NCBI RefSeq assembly: GCF_024448955.1
Contig: NZ_JAMOIH010000011.1
Location: 108,553 to 172,552 of the forward strand
Direction: 5' to 3'
Origin: Stutzerimonas stutzeri
Lineage (GTDB): Bacteria > Pseudomonadota > Gammaproteobacteria > Pseudomonadales > Pseudomonadaceae
DNA length: 64,000 nucleotides
Under the pieces are notes generated by a model. The model was not told the origin of the DNA. It saw only the letters and a program-made list of their open reading frames with translations, and did no database searches. This document shows positions 9,072-18,519 of the stretch, piece by piece; position 1 is the stretch's first letter; each line of letters opens with the position of its first letter. A program made the translations under genes and the position numbers.

Positions 9072-9857
9072 ATGAAAACTACGAAGTACGTCGCCCGCGA
9101 ACCGGACGCGCACGGCCATATTCATTACCCCGACGCCGAACACGCCGTCTGGCAGACCCTGATCGAACGCCAGCTGAAGCTCCTCGGCGGGCGCGCCTGT
9201 CAGGAATACCTAGACGGCATCGAACAACTCGCCCTGCCCCACGACCGCATTCCGCAGCTGGACGAGATCAACCGCGTCTTGCAGGCGACCACTGGCTGGC
9301 AGGTGGCACGGGTGCCGGCGCTGATTCCGTTCCAGACGTTTTTCGAGTTGCTGGCCAGCAAACGCTTCCCCGTCGCGACCTTCATCCGCACCCCGGAAGA
9401 ACTCGACTATTTGCAGGAGCCCGACATCTTCCATGAGATATTCGGCCACTGCCCGCTGCTGACCAATCCCTGGTTTGCCGAATTCACCCACACCTACGGC
9501 CAGCTCGGCCTAAAAGCCAGCAAGGAAGAACGCGTCTATCTCGCGCGGCTCTACTGGATGACCATCGAGTTCGGCCTGGTGGAGACGCCGGCCGGGCGGC
9601 GCATTTATGGCGGCGGCATCCTTTCATCGCCGAAGGAGACGCTCTACAGCCTTTCCGACGAACCCGAGCATCAAACGTTCGATGTGGTCGAAGCCATGCG
9701 CACGCCCTATCGCATCGACATTCTGCAACCGGTGTATTTCGTTCTGCCGGAGCTGAAACGGCTGTTCGAGGTCGCGCATGAGGACATCATGGGCCACGTG
9801 CGCACCGCCATGCAGCTGGGCCTGCACCAACCGAAGTTCCCGCCGAAAGCGGCGTAG
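9072..9857 (+). CDS. phhA: Phenylalanine 4-hydroxylase
   Basis: PhhA hydroxylates L-phenylalanine to L-tyrosine using non-haem Fe(II), oxygen and tetrahydropterin. The 261-residue product is the short, single-domain bacterial type. The iron ligands are readable as His121 and His126 in FHEIFGHCP and Glu166 in TIEFGL. A strong AGGAGG ribosome site lies just before the ATG. It is the first gene of phhABC and is divergent from phhR, so activation through the palindrome in the shared upstream region is likely. Its TAG stop codon lies inside the left end of a 156-bp palindromic element. Confidence 0.97.
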   Translation: MKTTKYVAREPDAHGHIHYPDAEHAVWQTLIERQLKLLGGRACQEYLDGIEQLALPHDRIPQLDEINRVLQATTGWQVARVPALIPFQTFFELLASKRFPVATFIRTPEELDYLQEPDIFHEIFGHCPLLTNPWFAEFTHTYGQLGLKASKEERVYLARLYWMTIEFGLVETPAGRRIYGGGILSSPKETLYSLSDEPEHQTFDVVEAMRTPYRIDILQPVYFVLPELKRLFEVAHEDIMGHVRTAMQLGLHQPKFPPKAA

Positions 9858-10008
9858 GGTGGAAAACTGCGAAGCATTTTCCACGCGTTTGTTTCATCCA
9901 CCAATTCGTCCGGGGGGTGACTCCGAGGTCTCATCTACAAAGAGACCTCCACAACGCGGCGGACCGAATCCGACGCGTGGACAAGCCTCCGGCGTTGTCC
10001 ACCCTACG
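9853..10008. repeat. 156-bp palindromic element with 11-bp inverted ends between phhA and phhB
   Basis: The element is bounded by cgtagggtgga and its exact inverse tccaccctacg. Inside are two hairpins: gtggaaaa..ttttccac near the left end and gaggtctc-N9-gagacctc in the middle. The left end overlaps the last codons of phhA and supplies its stop. It shares its GTAGGGTGG end with several other palindromic repeats in the window. It occupies most of the 190-bp gap between phhA and phhB; no gene is seen there. Confidence 0.75.
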
Positions 10009-10047
10009 CTGCTTAATTCTTATGCCCATCACCACAAGGACCAACCC

Positions 10048-10404
10048 ATGACCAACCTCACCCAAGCCCACTGCGAAGCCTGCCGCGCCGATGCACCCAA
10101 GGTTTCCGACGACGAACTGGCCGAACTGATCAAGCAGATCCCCGACTGGAACATCGAAACCCGCGACGGCCACATGGAGCTGGAGAAGGTCTTCACTTTC
10201 AAGAATTTCAAGCACGCCCTGGCCTTCACCAATGCCGTCGGCGAGATCGCCGAGGCGGAGGGCCATCATCCCGGCCTGCTGACCGAATGGGGCAAGGTCA
10301 CCGTCACTTGGTGGAGCCATTCGATCAAAGGCCTGCACCGCAACGACTTCATCATGGCCGCGCGCACCGACGAGGTCGCGAAAACCGCCGAGGGCCGCAA
10401 GTGA
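10048..10404 (+). CDS. phhB: Pterin-4a-carbinolamine dehydratase
   Basis: PhhB regenerates the pterin cofactor by dehydrating the 4a-hydroxy product of the PhhA reaction. The 118-residue protein carries the family core [19 protein letters not shown] with the conserved catalytic histidines, followed by [11 protein letters not shown]. The ATG is preceded by AAGGA. It is the second gene of phhABC. It is separated from phhA by a palindromic element and overlaps phhC in a GTGA junction, so B and C are probably translationally coupled. Confidence 0.96.
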   Translation: MTNLTQAHCEACRADAPKVSDDELAELIKQIPDWNIETRDGHMELEKVFTFKNFKHALAFTNAVGEIAEAEGHHPGLLTEWGKVTVTWWSHSIKGLHRNDFIMAARTDEVAKTAEGRK

Positions 10405-11600
10405 AACATTTCAGCGACGTGGCGCGGGTCCCCGGCGACCCGATCCTAGGGCTGCTCGATGCCTATCGCGCTGACCCGAATCCGGCCAAGCTCGACCTGG
10501 GCGTTGGCGTCTATAAAGACGCTCTGGGCCTGACGCCGATTCCCAAGGCGGTGAAGCTGGCCGAGCAACGGCTGATCGAGAGCGAGCAGACCAAGAGCTA
10601 CATCGGTGGCCATGGCGATCCGCTGTTCGGTGAACAGATGCTGCGACTGGTCCTGGGCGAAGAGTCGCCAGCGCTGGTCGCGAACCGCGCCGGCTGCACC
10701 CAGACGCCCGGCGGCACCGGCGCGCTGCGGCTGGTGGGCGACTTCATCGCCAAATGCCTGCCGGGCCGCAGCCTCTGGCTCAGCGATCCGACCTGGCCGA
10801 TCCACGAAACCCTGTTTGCCGCCGCACGGCTGAAGGTCGAGCACTACCCCTACGTCAACGCGCAGAACCAGCTCGACGTGCCAGCCATGCTCGCCGCACT
10901 GGAGCGGATTCCCAGCGGCGACGTGGTACTGCTGCACGCGTGCTGCCACAACCCCACCGGCTACGACCTGAGCCAGGACGACTGGCGTCAGGTGCTGGAA
11001 ATCGTACGCCAGCGCGAGCTGTTGCCGCTGTTCGACTTCGCCTATCAGGGCTTCGGCGATGGGCTGAACGAGGATGCTTGGGCCGTGCGGCTTTTTGTCG
11101 AAGCCTTGCCAGAGGTGCTGATCACCAGCTCCTGCTCGAAGAATTTCGGCCTGTATCGCGAGCGCACCGGCGCGCTCATCGCGGTCACGGCAGACGGCGA
11201 ATCGCTGATCGACGTGCGCAGCCAGTTCGCCTCGGTGGCGCGCAACCTCTGGTCCACGCCTCCGTCCCATGGCGCCGCCGTGGTGGCGACGGTTCTGGCC
11301 AATAGCGAGTTGCGCCAGCTTTGGGAACAGGAAGTCGCCGCCAAGCGCGAACGCATCGCCGGCCTGCGCCAAGGTCTGGTGGAAGCGCTGCAGCCGCACG
11401 GTCTGGCCGAACGCTTCGCGCATATCGCCCGGCAGCGCGGGATGTTCTCCTACACCGGGCTGACCGCCGCGCAAGTGCTGCGCCTGCGCGCCGAGGACTC
11501 GGTGTATCTGGTGGAAAGCGGCCGCGCCAACATCGCCGGGCTGGATGCCGCAAGGCTCGATCAGTTGGCGGCGGCTATTGCGCGGGTGGTTTCAGACTGA
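10401..11600 (+). CDS. phhC: Aromatic amino-acid aminotransferase
   Basis: PhhC is a PLP-dependent class I aminotransferase that would convert tyrosine to 4-hydroxyphenylpyruvate, the substrate of Hpd. The 399-residue protein has LGVGVYKD near the N-terminus, HNPTG in the middle and the PLP lysine Lys247 in [15 protein letters not shown]. The GTG start overlaps the phhB stop by three bases and gives the usual family start, [14 protein letters not shown]. It ends the phhABC operon and converges with an AraC-type regulator 56 bases later. No clear terminator was seen there. Confidence 0.93.
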   Translation: MKHFSDVARVPGDPILGLLDAYRADPNPAKLDLGVGVYKDALGLTPIPKAVKLAEQRLIESEQTKSYIGGHGDPLFGEQMLRLVLGEESPALVANRAGCTQTPGGTGALRLVGDFIAKCLPGRSLWLSDPTWPIHETLFAAARLKVEHYPYVNAQNQLDVPAMLAALERIPSGDVVLLHACCHNPTGYDLSQDDWRQVLEIVRQRELLPLFDFAYQGFGDGLNEDAWAVRLFVEALPEVLITSSCSKNFGLYRERTGALIAVTADGESLIDVRSQFASVARNLWSTPPSHGAAVVATVLANSELRQLWEQEVAAKRERIAGLRQGLVEALQPHGLAERFAHIARQRGMFSYTGLTAAQVLRLRAEDSVYLVESGRANIAGLDAARLDQLAAAIARVVSD

Positions 11601-11656
11601 GCCCTGCCACGGCGGGCTGACGCGGAACGCTGCTCGCCCCACCCGACCTAGCTGCG

Positions 11657-12610
11657 TTAAATCCGCGCACGCACCTGCCTCGGATTGAGCCCGAACTGTC
11701 GTTTGAATGCCGTGGAGAAGTTGGCCGGGCTGTTGTAACCCGCGCGCCAGGCGGCCTCGTTGACGCTGACGCCGTCGCGCTCCAATGCCTGGCGCGCCTG
11801 CAGCAGCCGTCGTGCGCGCTGGTATTCGAACACGGTCATGCCGCGCAGCGTACGGAATTGACGTTGCAGGGTATTGGCGTTGACCCCGACTTCCCGCGCG
11901 ATGCGCTCCAGCGTCCAGTCATCCGCCGCACCGCTGTCGAGCAGTTCGATCAGCCGCTGCACGCGCACGTGCTCATGCGGTCGCAGACCGGCGCAGGGTG
12001 CCCGCTCGCCGAGACTGCCCAGCGCCTCGCAGGCGATGTCCAGCGCGCGGCTTTCCAGATACAAACGTTGCAGCAGCGGATCGTAACCGGGTGGATTGAG
12101 CATCTGCTCGGCCAGGGTCAGCAAACGTGCCGAGGGCTGCCACACCCGCGGCGCCAGATGGCTTTGCATGAAGCGATGCACCGAACTGCCAGCCTCACCG
12201 CCGGCGGCCTCGAACCACTCGGGCGACAGGCTGACCACCAGCTTGCGGATATGCCGGCCACGCCGGGCCTGGCGGCGGAACAACACCGGCTCGTTCATCG
12301 CCAGAGCGATCCCCTCAGGGCTGCGACACCGGCCCGGCTGGCCAAAGGTGAGCGACAGGTCGCCGTAGCTCACCTCGCTCTGACCGTCGAGAAAGAGCAC
12401 GAACGACAGACGCGGGCCGACGACGTTCTCGGTGACGAAGTCCTGCAGTTCCTCACAGTCGGACCAATGCAGCGACAGCCCGTCGCGCAATTGCAGCCAG
12501 CCCACCCGGCCATAGAACAGGCGATCGTCGTCGGGCCGCGCCAGGCGCAAGCCGGGCTGGCTCGTGAGCGGCAACTCGTCGCGGCGGATGAGGTGATCAG
12601 GCTGCTGCAT
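11657..12610 (-). CDS. AraC-family regulator, PchR-like
   Basis: The 317-residue protein has a divergent N-terminal sensing domain and a C-terminal AraC DNA-binding domain with two HTH motifs (residues ~225-317, including LERIAREVGVNANTLQRQFR and AWRAGYNSPANFSTAFKRQFG). It lies divergent from a TonB-dependent receptor, the standard arrangement of PchR-type regulators that sense a ferric siderophore and activate its receptor gene. A Fur-box-like site lies between the two genes, so iron control of both is likely. Specific siderophore unknown. Confidence 0.85.
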   Translation of the reverse strand: MQQPDHLIRRDELPLTSQPGLRLARPDDDRLFYGRVGWLQLRDGLSLHWSDCEELQDFVTENVVGPRLSFVLFLDGQSEVSYGDLSLTFGQPGRCRSPEGIALAMNEPVLFRRQARRGRHIRKLVVSLSPEWFEAAGGEAGSSVHRFMQSHLAPRVWQPSARLLTLAEQMLNPPGYDPLLQRLYLESRALDIACEALGSLGERAPCAGLRPHEHVRVQRLIELLDSGAADDWTLERIAREVGVNANTLQRQFRTLRGMTVFEYQRARRLLQARQALERDGVSVNEAAWRAGYNSPANFSTAFKRQFGLNPRQVRARI

Positions 12611-12708
12611 GGCGCATATCCCTGGCGATGGCAGATCGCAAAGCAAATGTTCGGTTGCGCAAAGGTTCGGTCCACAGCGCGGTGGCAGACTACGCGCCGT
12701 TACATCTT

Positions 12709-12727
12709 GATGCAAATCATTATCATT
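12709..12727. promoter_or_regulatory. Fur-box-like operator
   Basis: The 19 bases GATGCAAATCATTATCATT resemble the Fur consensus, with a near-perfect right part (AATCATTATCATT). The site lies 57 bases before the receptor start and 98 bases before the regulator start. It could therefore repress both divergent genes in iron-replete cells. Confidence 0.75.
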
Positions 12728-12784
12728 AGTGAAGCCACGGGACAGCCGCCAACCTGCCCCGCCGCCCGCGACAGGAGCCGCCGC

Positions 12785-14935
12785 ATGGACAGAACTACCC
12801 GCCCCTTCCGTCTTACCCGTCATTCCCGGCACTGGTTGCTGATCGGCGTGCTCGCGCCCTTTCCGCTTAGCGCTCTGGCCCAAGGCGTCGCGCTGCAGGA
12901 CGAGCCGGTCCAGCTGGAGAGCATTACCGTCGAGGGCAACCGCCTGTACGACATGCCGTCATCGGAGCAGAGCGGCGGCTATACGGTGCCTGCTGCCACC
13001 GTCGGCACCAAGACCCCAGCCGAGCTGCGCGACATTCCGCAGTCGATCACCGTCTACACCAGCGATTACATCCGCGACCGTCAGTTCGTGAACCTCGACG
13101 ATTTGGCCAAGTACACCGCCGGCCTGCGTACGTTGACCAACGACAGCGGTCGCTCCTCGATCTATGCCCGCGGCTACGAGTACGACGAATTCAACATCGA
13201 CGGCCTGCCGGCGCCCATGGCCAGCATCAACGGCACGCTACCGTCGCTGTCGCCGTTCGACCGGGTCGAGATCATGCGCGGCCCGTCCGGGCTGTTCAGC
13301 AGCACCAGCGAGATGGGCGGCATCGTCAACATGGTGCGCAAGCGCCCGACCGCCGAGTTCCAAGGCAGCTTGACCGGTCGCTACGGCAGCTGGGACCAGA
13401 ACTACCAGGAAGCCGATTTCTCCGGCCCGCTGGACGAAGAAGGCCGGGTACGCGGCCGCGTGGTCGCATCGCGCGCCGACACCAACGGCGAGGTGGACTA
13501 CAACGAGAACACCAGCGAGAGCTTTTATGGTGCGCTGGACATGGACCTTTCCGATGCCACCACGCTGTCCCTCGGGCTGATTCACCAGACCAAGGACATC
13601 CTGCCGCATAACGGTTACCCCGCCGTCACCGACGGCAGTCTCCAGGACTTCAGTCGCTCGACCTATCTCGGTGCCGACTGGGGCGATTTCGATGGCCGCA
13701 CCACCGACGCCATCGCCGAGCTGACTCACCGCTTCGACAATGGCGGCTACGGCCGCGTCGCGGTGCGCGGCTCCAAACGGGCCACCAATTACCTCTATGC
13801 CTTCACCGGACGCAACGCCACCACGGGCGTGACCAACCTCTCCTACACCGCACGCGATTTGGAGCAGGACACCCTCGCCGTCGACGCCAACTACAGCCAG
13901 CCGTTCGAACTTCTGGGCCAGGTCTCGGAGTTCGTCGTCGGCACCGATTTCAAACGCTACGAAACCGAATACGCCGACGCCCGCGGCAACCTTGGCGTCA
14001 TCGACGTCGACACCTATCACCCAAGCGACAAACCGAAGCCGAACATCACTTTCGGCACGCCGACCGAGACCGACGAACGCGAAGCCGGGCTCTACGCCAA
14101 GCTGACCTTCCGCCCCATCGAGCGCCTGGCATTGATCGGCGGTGCACGCGTGAGCAGCTTTACCGGCGAGAACAGCACGGCCGAGCACGACGCCAAGGAA
14201 AGCGGCTATGTCACACCTTACGGCGGCCTGGTGTTCGATCTTGATGCGCAACATTCGCTGTATGCCAGCTACTCGCAGGTGTTCAAGCCACAGACCGAGA
14301 CCGATGCCGGCGGACGCATCATCGAGCCGCGCGAAGGCGAGCAGTACGAGGCAGGCATCAAGGGCAGCTATTACGGCGGCGACCTGAACGCACGCCTCAC
14401 TGCCTTCCAGCTCACCGACGAGAATCGTGCCACCGGCGCCATCGACGACTTCGGCGTGCCGATCAGCGGCGTGTACGAAGGCAGCGGCAAAACCCGCATC
14501 CGCGGCGGCGAATTCGAGATCAGCGGCTACCTGACGCCCGAGTGGGAAGTGCTGGCCGGCTACACCTACATGAAGAGCGAAAACCTGGCTGGCGACGAGA
14601 ATGCGCTGTTCACCCTCATGCCGCGCCATCAGGCGTCCCTCTGGACCAAGTACACGTTGCCCGGCGGCAGCTTGCGCGGTCTGGGAATCGGTGCTGGCGT
14701 CAGCGCCATGAGCGACTTCCACATCGAACGCGCCGGCAGCCCGCGATTGAGCGCACCCGGCTATGCGGTGGTCGATGCCAAGCTGTCCTACCCGATCACC
14801 GACAAGCTGACCGCCACCTTCGACGCCAACAACCTGCTCGACCGCAAATACTATTCGCGGGTCGGCAGCGTCGGCACCTTCAACTTCTACGGCCCATCAC
14901 GCAATTTCGTCGTCGGTGCCCGCTACGAGTTTTAA
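12785..14935 (+). CDS. TonB-dependent siderophore receptor
   Basis: The 716-residue protein is an outer-membrane receptor that takes up a ferric siderophore with TonB energy. It has a signal peptide cleaved after LSALA (about residue 32), a TonB-box-like ESITVEG (45-51), a plug domain with RDIPQSITVYT and RVEIMRGPSGLF, and a 22-strand barrel ending in phenylalanine (GARYEF). The ATG is preceded by AGGAG. A Fur-box-like site upstream and a PchR-like regulator on the other side indicate iron control. The genes after it (DUF2218 and a periplasmic esterase) suggest hydrolysable siderophore use. The ligand is not known. Confidence 0.93.
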   Translation: MDRTTRPFRLTRHSRHWLLIGVLAPFPLSALAQGVALQDEPVQLESITVEGNRLYDMPSSEQSGGYTVPAATVGTKTPAELRDIPQSITVYTSDYIRDRQFVNLDDLAKYTAGLRTLTNDSGRSSIYARGYEYDEFNIDGLPAPMASINGTLPSLSPFDRVEIMRGPSGLFSSTSEMGGIVNMVRKRPTAEFQGSLTGRYGSWDQNYQEADFSGPLDEEGRVRGRVVASRADTNGEVDYNENTSESFYGALDMDLSDATTLSLGLIHQTKDILPHNGYPAVTDGSLQDFSRSTYLGADWGDFDGRTTDAIAELTHRFDNGGYGRVAVRGSKRATNYLYAFTGRNATTGVTNLSYTARDLEQDTLAVDANYSQPFELLGQVSEFVVGTDFKRYETEYADARGNLGVIDVDTYHPSDKPKPNITFGTPTETDEREAGLYAKLTFRPIERLALIGGARVSSFTGENSTAEHDAKESGYVTPYGGLVFDLDAQHSLYASYSQVFKPQTETDAGGRIIEPREGEQYEAGIKGSYYGGDLNARLTAFQLTDENRATGAIDDFGVPISGVYEGSGKTRIRGGEFEISGYLTPEWEVLAGYTYMKSENLAGDENALFTLMPRHQASLWTKYTLPGGSLRGLGIGAGVSAMSDFHIERAGSPRLSAPGYAVVDAKLSYPITDKLTATFDANNLLDRKYYSRVGSVGTFNFYGPSRNFVVGARYEF

Positions 14936-14993
14936 TTCGCCTGAGCCGCCGGCGCCCAATAAGCGTCCGGCGGCTTCGCCATGGAGAACCCCC

Positions 14994-15308
14994 ATGCCCC
15001 AGTTTCATGCCGTAGTCCCCACACCACGCGCCGCGCGCAACATGACCCGCCTGTGCAAACATTTCGCACACAAGGGAGACGTGCGCTTCGACGAGGCTCA
15101 CGCACAGATCGATTTCACCTTCGGCAGCTGCCGGATGCTGGCCACCCCGGACCGCCTGCTGATCGACTGCCAGGCCGAGCCCGGCGAAGCCGAAAAACGC
15201 CTGCGCTTCGTCATTGCCGACCATCTCCAGCGCTTCTCCGGCGAGGAGGCGCTGCAGGTCGACTGGCAGGACGGCGCCCTGCCGTCAGCCGAGGGCGTGA
15301 CGCCGTGA
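14994..15308 (+). CDS. DUF2218 protein
   Basis: A small 104-residue protein of the DUF2218 family, whose function is not established. Visible family traits are the N-terminal ARNMTRLCKHFAHKGDVRF and the later RFVIADHLQRF. There is no signal peptide or membrane segment, so it is probably cytoplasmic. DUF2218 genes often sit with siderophore receptors, as here between the receptor (58 bases upstream) and an esterase whose GTG start overlaps its stop codon. A role in iron release or siderophore handling is inference only. Confidence 0.85.
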   Translation: MPQFHAVVPTPRAARNMTRLCKHFAHKGDVRFDEAHAQIDFTFGSCRMLATPDRLLIDCQAEPGEAEKRLRFVIADHLQRFSGEEALQVDWQDGALPSAEGVTP

Positions 15309-16249
15309 AGCGGCTCGCTCTGGCCCTGATCGCCAGCGTCGGCGCGCACCTGATGCCGGCATCGGCGTCCGCTGCACAGCCTTGGCAAGCCGTGACGCTG
15401 CCGCACGCCGAGCAGCGTCTTTTGCATTCGCAGCACACCGACCGCGACTACCGCATCTTCGTCTCGCGGCCGCAGCACGAACCGCCACCCGGCGGCTATC
15501 CAGTGCTCTACGTGCTCGACGGCAACGCACTGTTCCCTTCACTGGCGATCCAGGCCCAGGCGCTGGAGGTCCGCCCCGATCCGACCCTGCGCAATTCCGT
15601 GCTGATCGTCGGCATCGGCTATCCGGGCGAGGGACTCTACGACTTCAAGGCGCGCGCCGAGGACTACACACCCGACGCCGAAGATCGTCAGCGCCTGCCC
15701 GGTCGCGAACCGCCACCCTCCGGCGGCGCCGAGCGCTTCCTGGAGTTTATCGAAACCGAACTCAAACCGATGATCGCCGAGCGCTATTCGATCGATCCAG
15801 CGCGGCAGACGCTGTTCGGCCATTCCTACGGCGGGCTGTTCACCCTCTACACGCTGCTCAACCGGCCGCAGGCGTTCAGCGGCTATGCCGCCGCCAGCCC
15901 GTCGATCTGGTGGTACCAGGGTTATATCGGCCGCAGCCTGGCAGCGTTCGAGAAGAAAGTGGGACAGCATCCCGTGCAGGCGCGCCTGCTGGTTACCGCC
16001 GGCAGCGCCGAGGAACCCGCCGCCGATGATCCGCTGACCGATCCGCGCCAGCGCCACATGGCCGAGCGGCGCATGGTGGGCAATGCACGGGACCTGACCG
16101 AACGCCTGTCAGCCGTGCCGGGGCTGCCGGTCGACCTGCGTATCAACGAAGGCGCCAACCATGGCACCAACGCGCAGTACAGCACGGTGCAGGCGCTGGA
16201 GCTGGCAACCTCGACAGGCGTGCCAGCCACGACGAAGGCGGGCGACTAG
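15305..16249 (+). CDS. Exported alpha/beta-hydrolase, siderophore-esterase-like (IroE/Fes type)
   Basis: The 314-residue protein has an N-terminal signal peptide (hydrophobic run ending ASASAA near residue 24) and an esterase-D-type alpha/beta-hydrolase fold. The nucleophile is Ser174 in GHSYGG, and His286 in EGANHGT is the likely catalytic histidine. YPVLYVLDGN and SPSIWW are typical of IroE/ferri-bacillibactin esterases. Its GTG start overlaps the DUF2218 stop (GTGA), so it belongs to the receptor operon. It probably hydrolyses a ferric siderophore in the periplasm; a general esterase role remains possible. Confidence 0.83.
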   Translation: MKRLALALIASVGAHLMPASASAAQPWQAVTLPHAEQRLLHSQHTDRDYRIFVSRPQHEPPPGGYPVLYVLDGNALFPSLAIQAQALEVRPDPTLRNSVLIVGIGYPGEGLYDFKARAEDYTPDAEDRQRLPGREPPPSGGAERFLEFIETELKPMIAERYSIDPARQTLFGHSYGGLFTLYTLLNRPQAFSGYAAASPSIWWYQGYIGRSLAAFEKKVGQHPVQARLLVTAGSAEEPAADDPLTDPRQRHMAERRMVGNARDLTERLSAVPGLPVDLRINEGANHGTNAQYSTVQALELATSTGVPATTKAGD

Positions 16250-16322
16250 CAGGCCTGAGCGCGATAACTGGAGATGCGCGTTCCGGAGCGGGACTGATCT
16301 GAATCGCAAGTAAGGAAGGCGA

Positions 16323-16388
16323 TTCGCGAGCAAGCTCGCTCCTACGGGAACGGCAACGTTGCACGTGTAGGCGTGGGCTTGCTCGCGA
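16323..16388. repeat. REP pair between esterase and chemoreceptor genes
   Basis: A complete left-pointing REP core (16323-16345) is followed by a degenerate right-pointing one (16368-16388). They lie between the converging ends of the esterase and chemoreceptor genes. Confidence 0.8.
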
Positions 16389-16403
16389 CGCTGCTGTACA
16401 CGT

Positions 16404-18293
16404 TTAGATCCGGAAGCTTCCTACCAGCTGCTTGAGCCGCGCAGCCTGCTGCTCCAGATCGCCACAGGCGCGCAGGGTCGATTGCAGGTTCTCCACGCCT
16501 TCCTGATTGAGGGTGTTGATTTCGGTGATATCCATGTTCAGCGACTCGATCACCGAAGTCTGCTCTTCGGTGGCAGTGGCGACCGACTGGTTCATCGCGT
16601 CGATCTCGCCGATGCTCCGGGTCACGCTGCCGAGCCGCTCGCCGGCCTGGTTGGCGATGTCGACGCTGGCCTCGCTCTGGCGCTGGCTCTCGGTCATGGT
16701 GGACACCGAATCACGTGCGCCGACCTGCAGCTTCTCGATCATGCCGTGAATTTCCTGCGCCGAGGTCTGGGTCCGATGGGCCAGGCTGCGTACCTCATCG
16801 GCCACCACCGCGAAGCCACGTCCGGCTTCACCGGCGCGGGCCGCTTCGATGGCGGCGTTGAGCGCCAGCAGGTTGGTCTGCTCGGAAATACCCTTGATCA
16901 CATCGAGAATCTGGCCGATGCCGACGGTCTGGCTGTTGAGCGCTTCGATCTGCTCGCAAGACGCGCTGATGTTGCTCGACAGCTGCTTCATCGCCTCGAT
17001 ATTGCGCTCGACCACCTTGCGCCCGTCTTCGGCCTGATGGCTGGCGCCGCTGGCCTGTTGTGAAGCATCAGCAGCGTTGCGGGCGATTTCCTGAGCGGCG
17101 GCGCCGAGCTGGTTGATCGCGGCTGCGACGCTGTTGGTGCGGCTAGCCTGCTCATCGGAGTTGACCATCGAGGAGTTGGAAGCCGCCAATACGCGCTGCG
17201 CCACTTCGTTGACCTGTTGAGTCGCGGAAGACACTTCGCGTATCGAGCCGTGGATCCGTTCAACGAAGCGGTTGAAGGCCATTGCCAGCTCGCCGAACTC
17301 GTCCTGCGACTGCACGGACAGGCGGCGGGTCAGATCACCCTCACCTTCAGCGATGTTAGCCATCGCCCGTCCCATATCGGTCAACGGGCGCATCAGCACG
17401 CGGATCAGCATGCCCAGCAGCAATAAAATGAACACCACGGCAATCACGGCGGCAACGAAGGCTGACGTACGGAAGTCGGATAGCGCCGCATAGGCCTTTT
17501 CCTTGTCCACCGAAATACCTACGTACCAAGTCACCGAGGGGAGACCGGGAACCGGGCTGAAGCTGAGGATGCGCGCCTGACCGTCGAGCTCCGCCTCGCT
17601 GAAACCACTGGTCAATGCCGGAGTGTCGTGCGGATAGAGCTCAGCCAGCGTCTTCATGACCTTGGTCCGATCAGGATGGACCAGCACCTTGCCGTCGCCG
17701 CTGACAAGGAACGCATAGCCCATGCCGTCGAAATTCAGCGCGTTGATGATATCGACGAGCACCTTCAGGCTGAGGTCGCCGCCGACCACGCCCAGGCTCT
17801 GGGCACCGGCGTTGGCTGGCGTCGCCGCAGTAATGATCAGCTCGTTGGTCGCGGCGTCCATATAAGGCTCGGTCAGCGTGGTCTTGCCTGCGTTGATTGC
17901 ATCCTTGTACCAGGGACGCTGGCGTGGATCGTAGCCTGCCGGAAGTTCGAAACGCGGATGTACGATGAACTCACCGTCGCTGCGACCCAGGTAGGTAAAG
18001 GCGAAGGTGGAGCTGAGAGCCGGCTGCTGCACCAGGGCCTCGACCGCCTGGCCTGAACTGTCGCGAGCGATGGTCTGCGCCGTGCTTTCCAGCAACACCA
18101 GACGGCCGGAGAGCCAGTTATGGATGTTGTGCGCGGTCACGTCGCCCATCTCGTTCAGGTAGCTCTCGAGCTTGGCCTGGATGGCGTTGCGCTGCAGATA
18201 GTCGTTGAACAGAGTGAACAAGGCGAAGGTTGCAATCACGACGAGTGATGCGGCCAACAGGATTTTGTGACTGAACTTTAGACGACTGGGCAT
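16404..18293 (-). CDS. Methyl-accepting chemotaxis protein for amino acids (PctA-like, dCACHE)
   Basis: The 629-residue chemoreceptor has two transmembrane segments (about 11-28 and 280-300) flanking a double-CACHE periplasmic domain. A HAMP domain and a cytoplasmic signalling domain with the hairpin core [19 protein letters not shown] follow. All six residues of the published dCACHE amino-acid-binding motif are present at Tyr121, Arg126, Trp128, Tyr129, Tyr144 and Asp173, so L-amino acids are the expected ligands. Length equals that of P. aeruginosa PctA. There is no C-terminal CheR-tethering pentapeptide. It lies within a region of aromatic amino-acid catabolism. Confidence 0.93.
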   Translation of the reverse strand: MPSRLKFSHKILLAASLVVIATFALFTLFNDYLQRNAIQAKLESYLNEMGDVTAHNIHNWLSGRLVLLESTAQTIARDSSGQAVEALVQQPALSSTFAFTYLGRSDGEFIVHPRFELPAGYDPRQRPWYKDAINAGKTTLTEPYMDAATNELIITAATPANAGAQSLGVVGGDLSLKVLVDIINALNFDGMGYAFLVSGDGKVLVHPDRTKVMKTLAELYPHDTPALTSGFSEAELDGQARILSFSPVPGLPSVTWYVGISVDKEKAYAALSDFRTSAFVAAVIAVVFILLLLGMLIRVLMRPLTDMGRAMANIAEGEGDLTRRLSVQSQDEFGELAMAFNRFVERIHGSIREVSSATQQVNEVAQRVLAASNSSMVNSDEQASRTNSVAAAINQLGAAAQEIARNAADASQQASGASHQAEDGRKVVERNIEAMKQLSSNISASCEQIEALNSQTVGIGQILDVIKGISEQTNLLALNAAIEAARAGEAGRGFAVVADEVRSLAHRTQTSAQEIHGMIEKLQVGARDSVSTMTESQRQSEASVDIANQAGERLGSVTRSIGEIDAMNQSVATATEEQTSVIESLNMDITEINTLNQEGVENLQSTLRACGDLEQQAARLKQLVGSFRI

Positions 18294-18467
18294 GGGCGCG
18301 TGTCCGAGGATTGATCTGGGTCAATGCGAAGATCCCTTTTCTGGCCGAGCCTCCTTGCGCTAATCGGAGTATCGGCTCGGCGCAAAAGACCTTGAGGTCA
18401 CCGCTGGTCAGCTAGAATCGTTGCGAGCCTTGATGACACCCTCGTCGCCCCGCTCGATTCCTCATGC

Positions 18468-18500
18468 AAAAACGGCACTTCCGTTTCCAGAAGTGCCGTT
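18468..18500 (-). terminator. Rho-independent terminator of the NSS transporter gene
   Basis: A perfect 11-bp stem (aacggcacttc / gaagtgccgtt) with an 8-base loop is followed, read on the minus strand, by a run of Ts. It lies 19 bases after the transporter stop codon. Confidence 0.85.
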
Positions 18501-18519
18501 CAGGCGGGCTGCCACTGGG

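Noticed and set aside
11858..12784. A 309-residue N-terminal extension of the TonB receptor
   Set aside because: It runs antisense through the AraC regulator and would bury the signal peptide; the ATG with AGGAG just before the signal peptide is the real start.
13238..14722. A 494-codon open frame antisense to the TonB receptor
   Set aside because: Composition mirrors the receptor codons; the receptor has clear family motifs and this frame has none.
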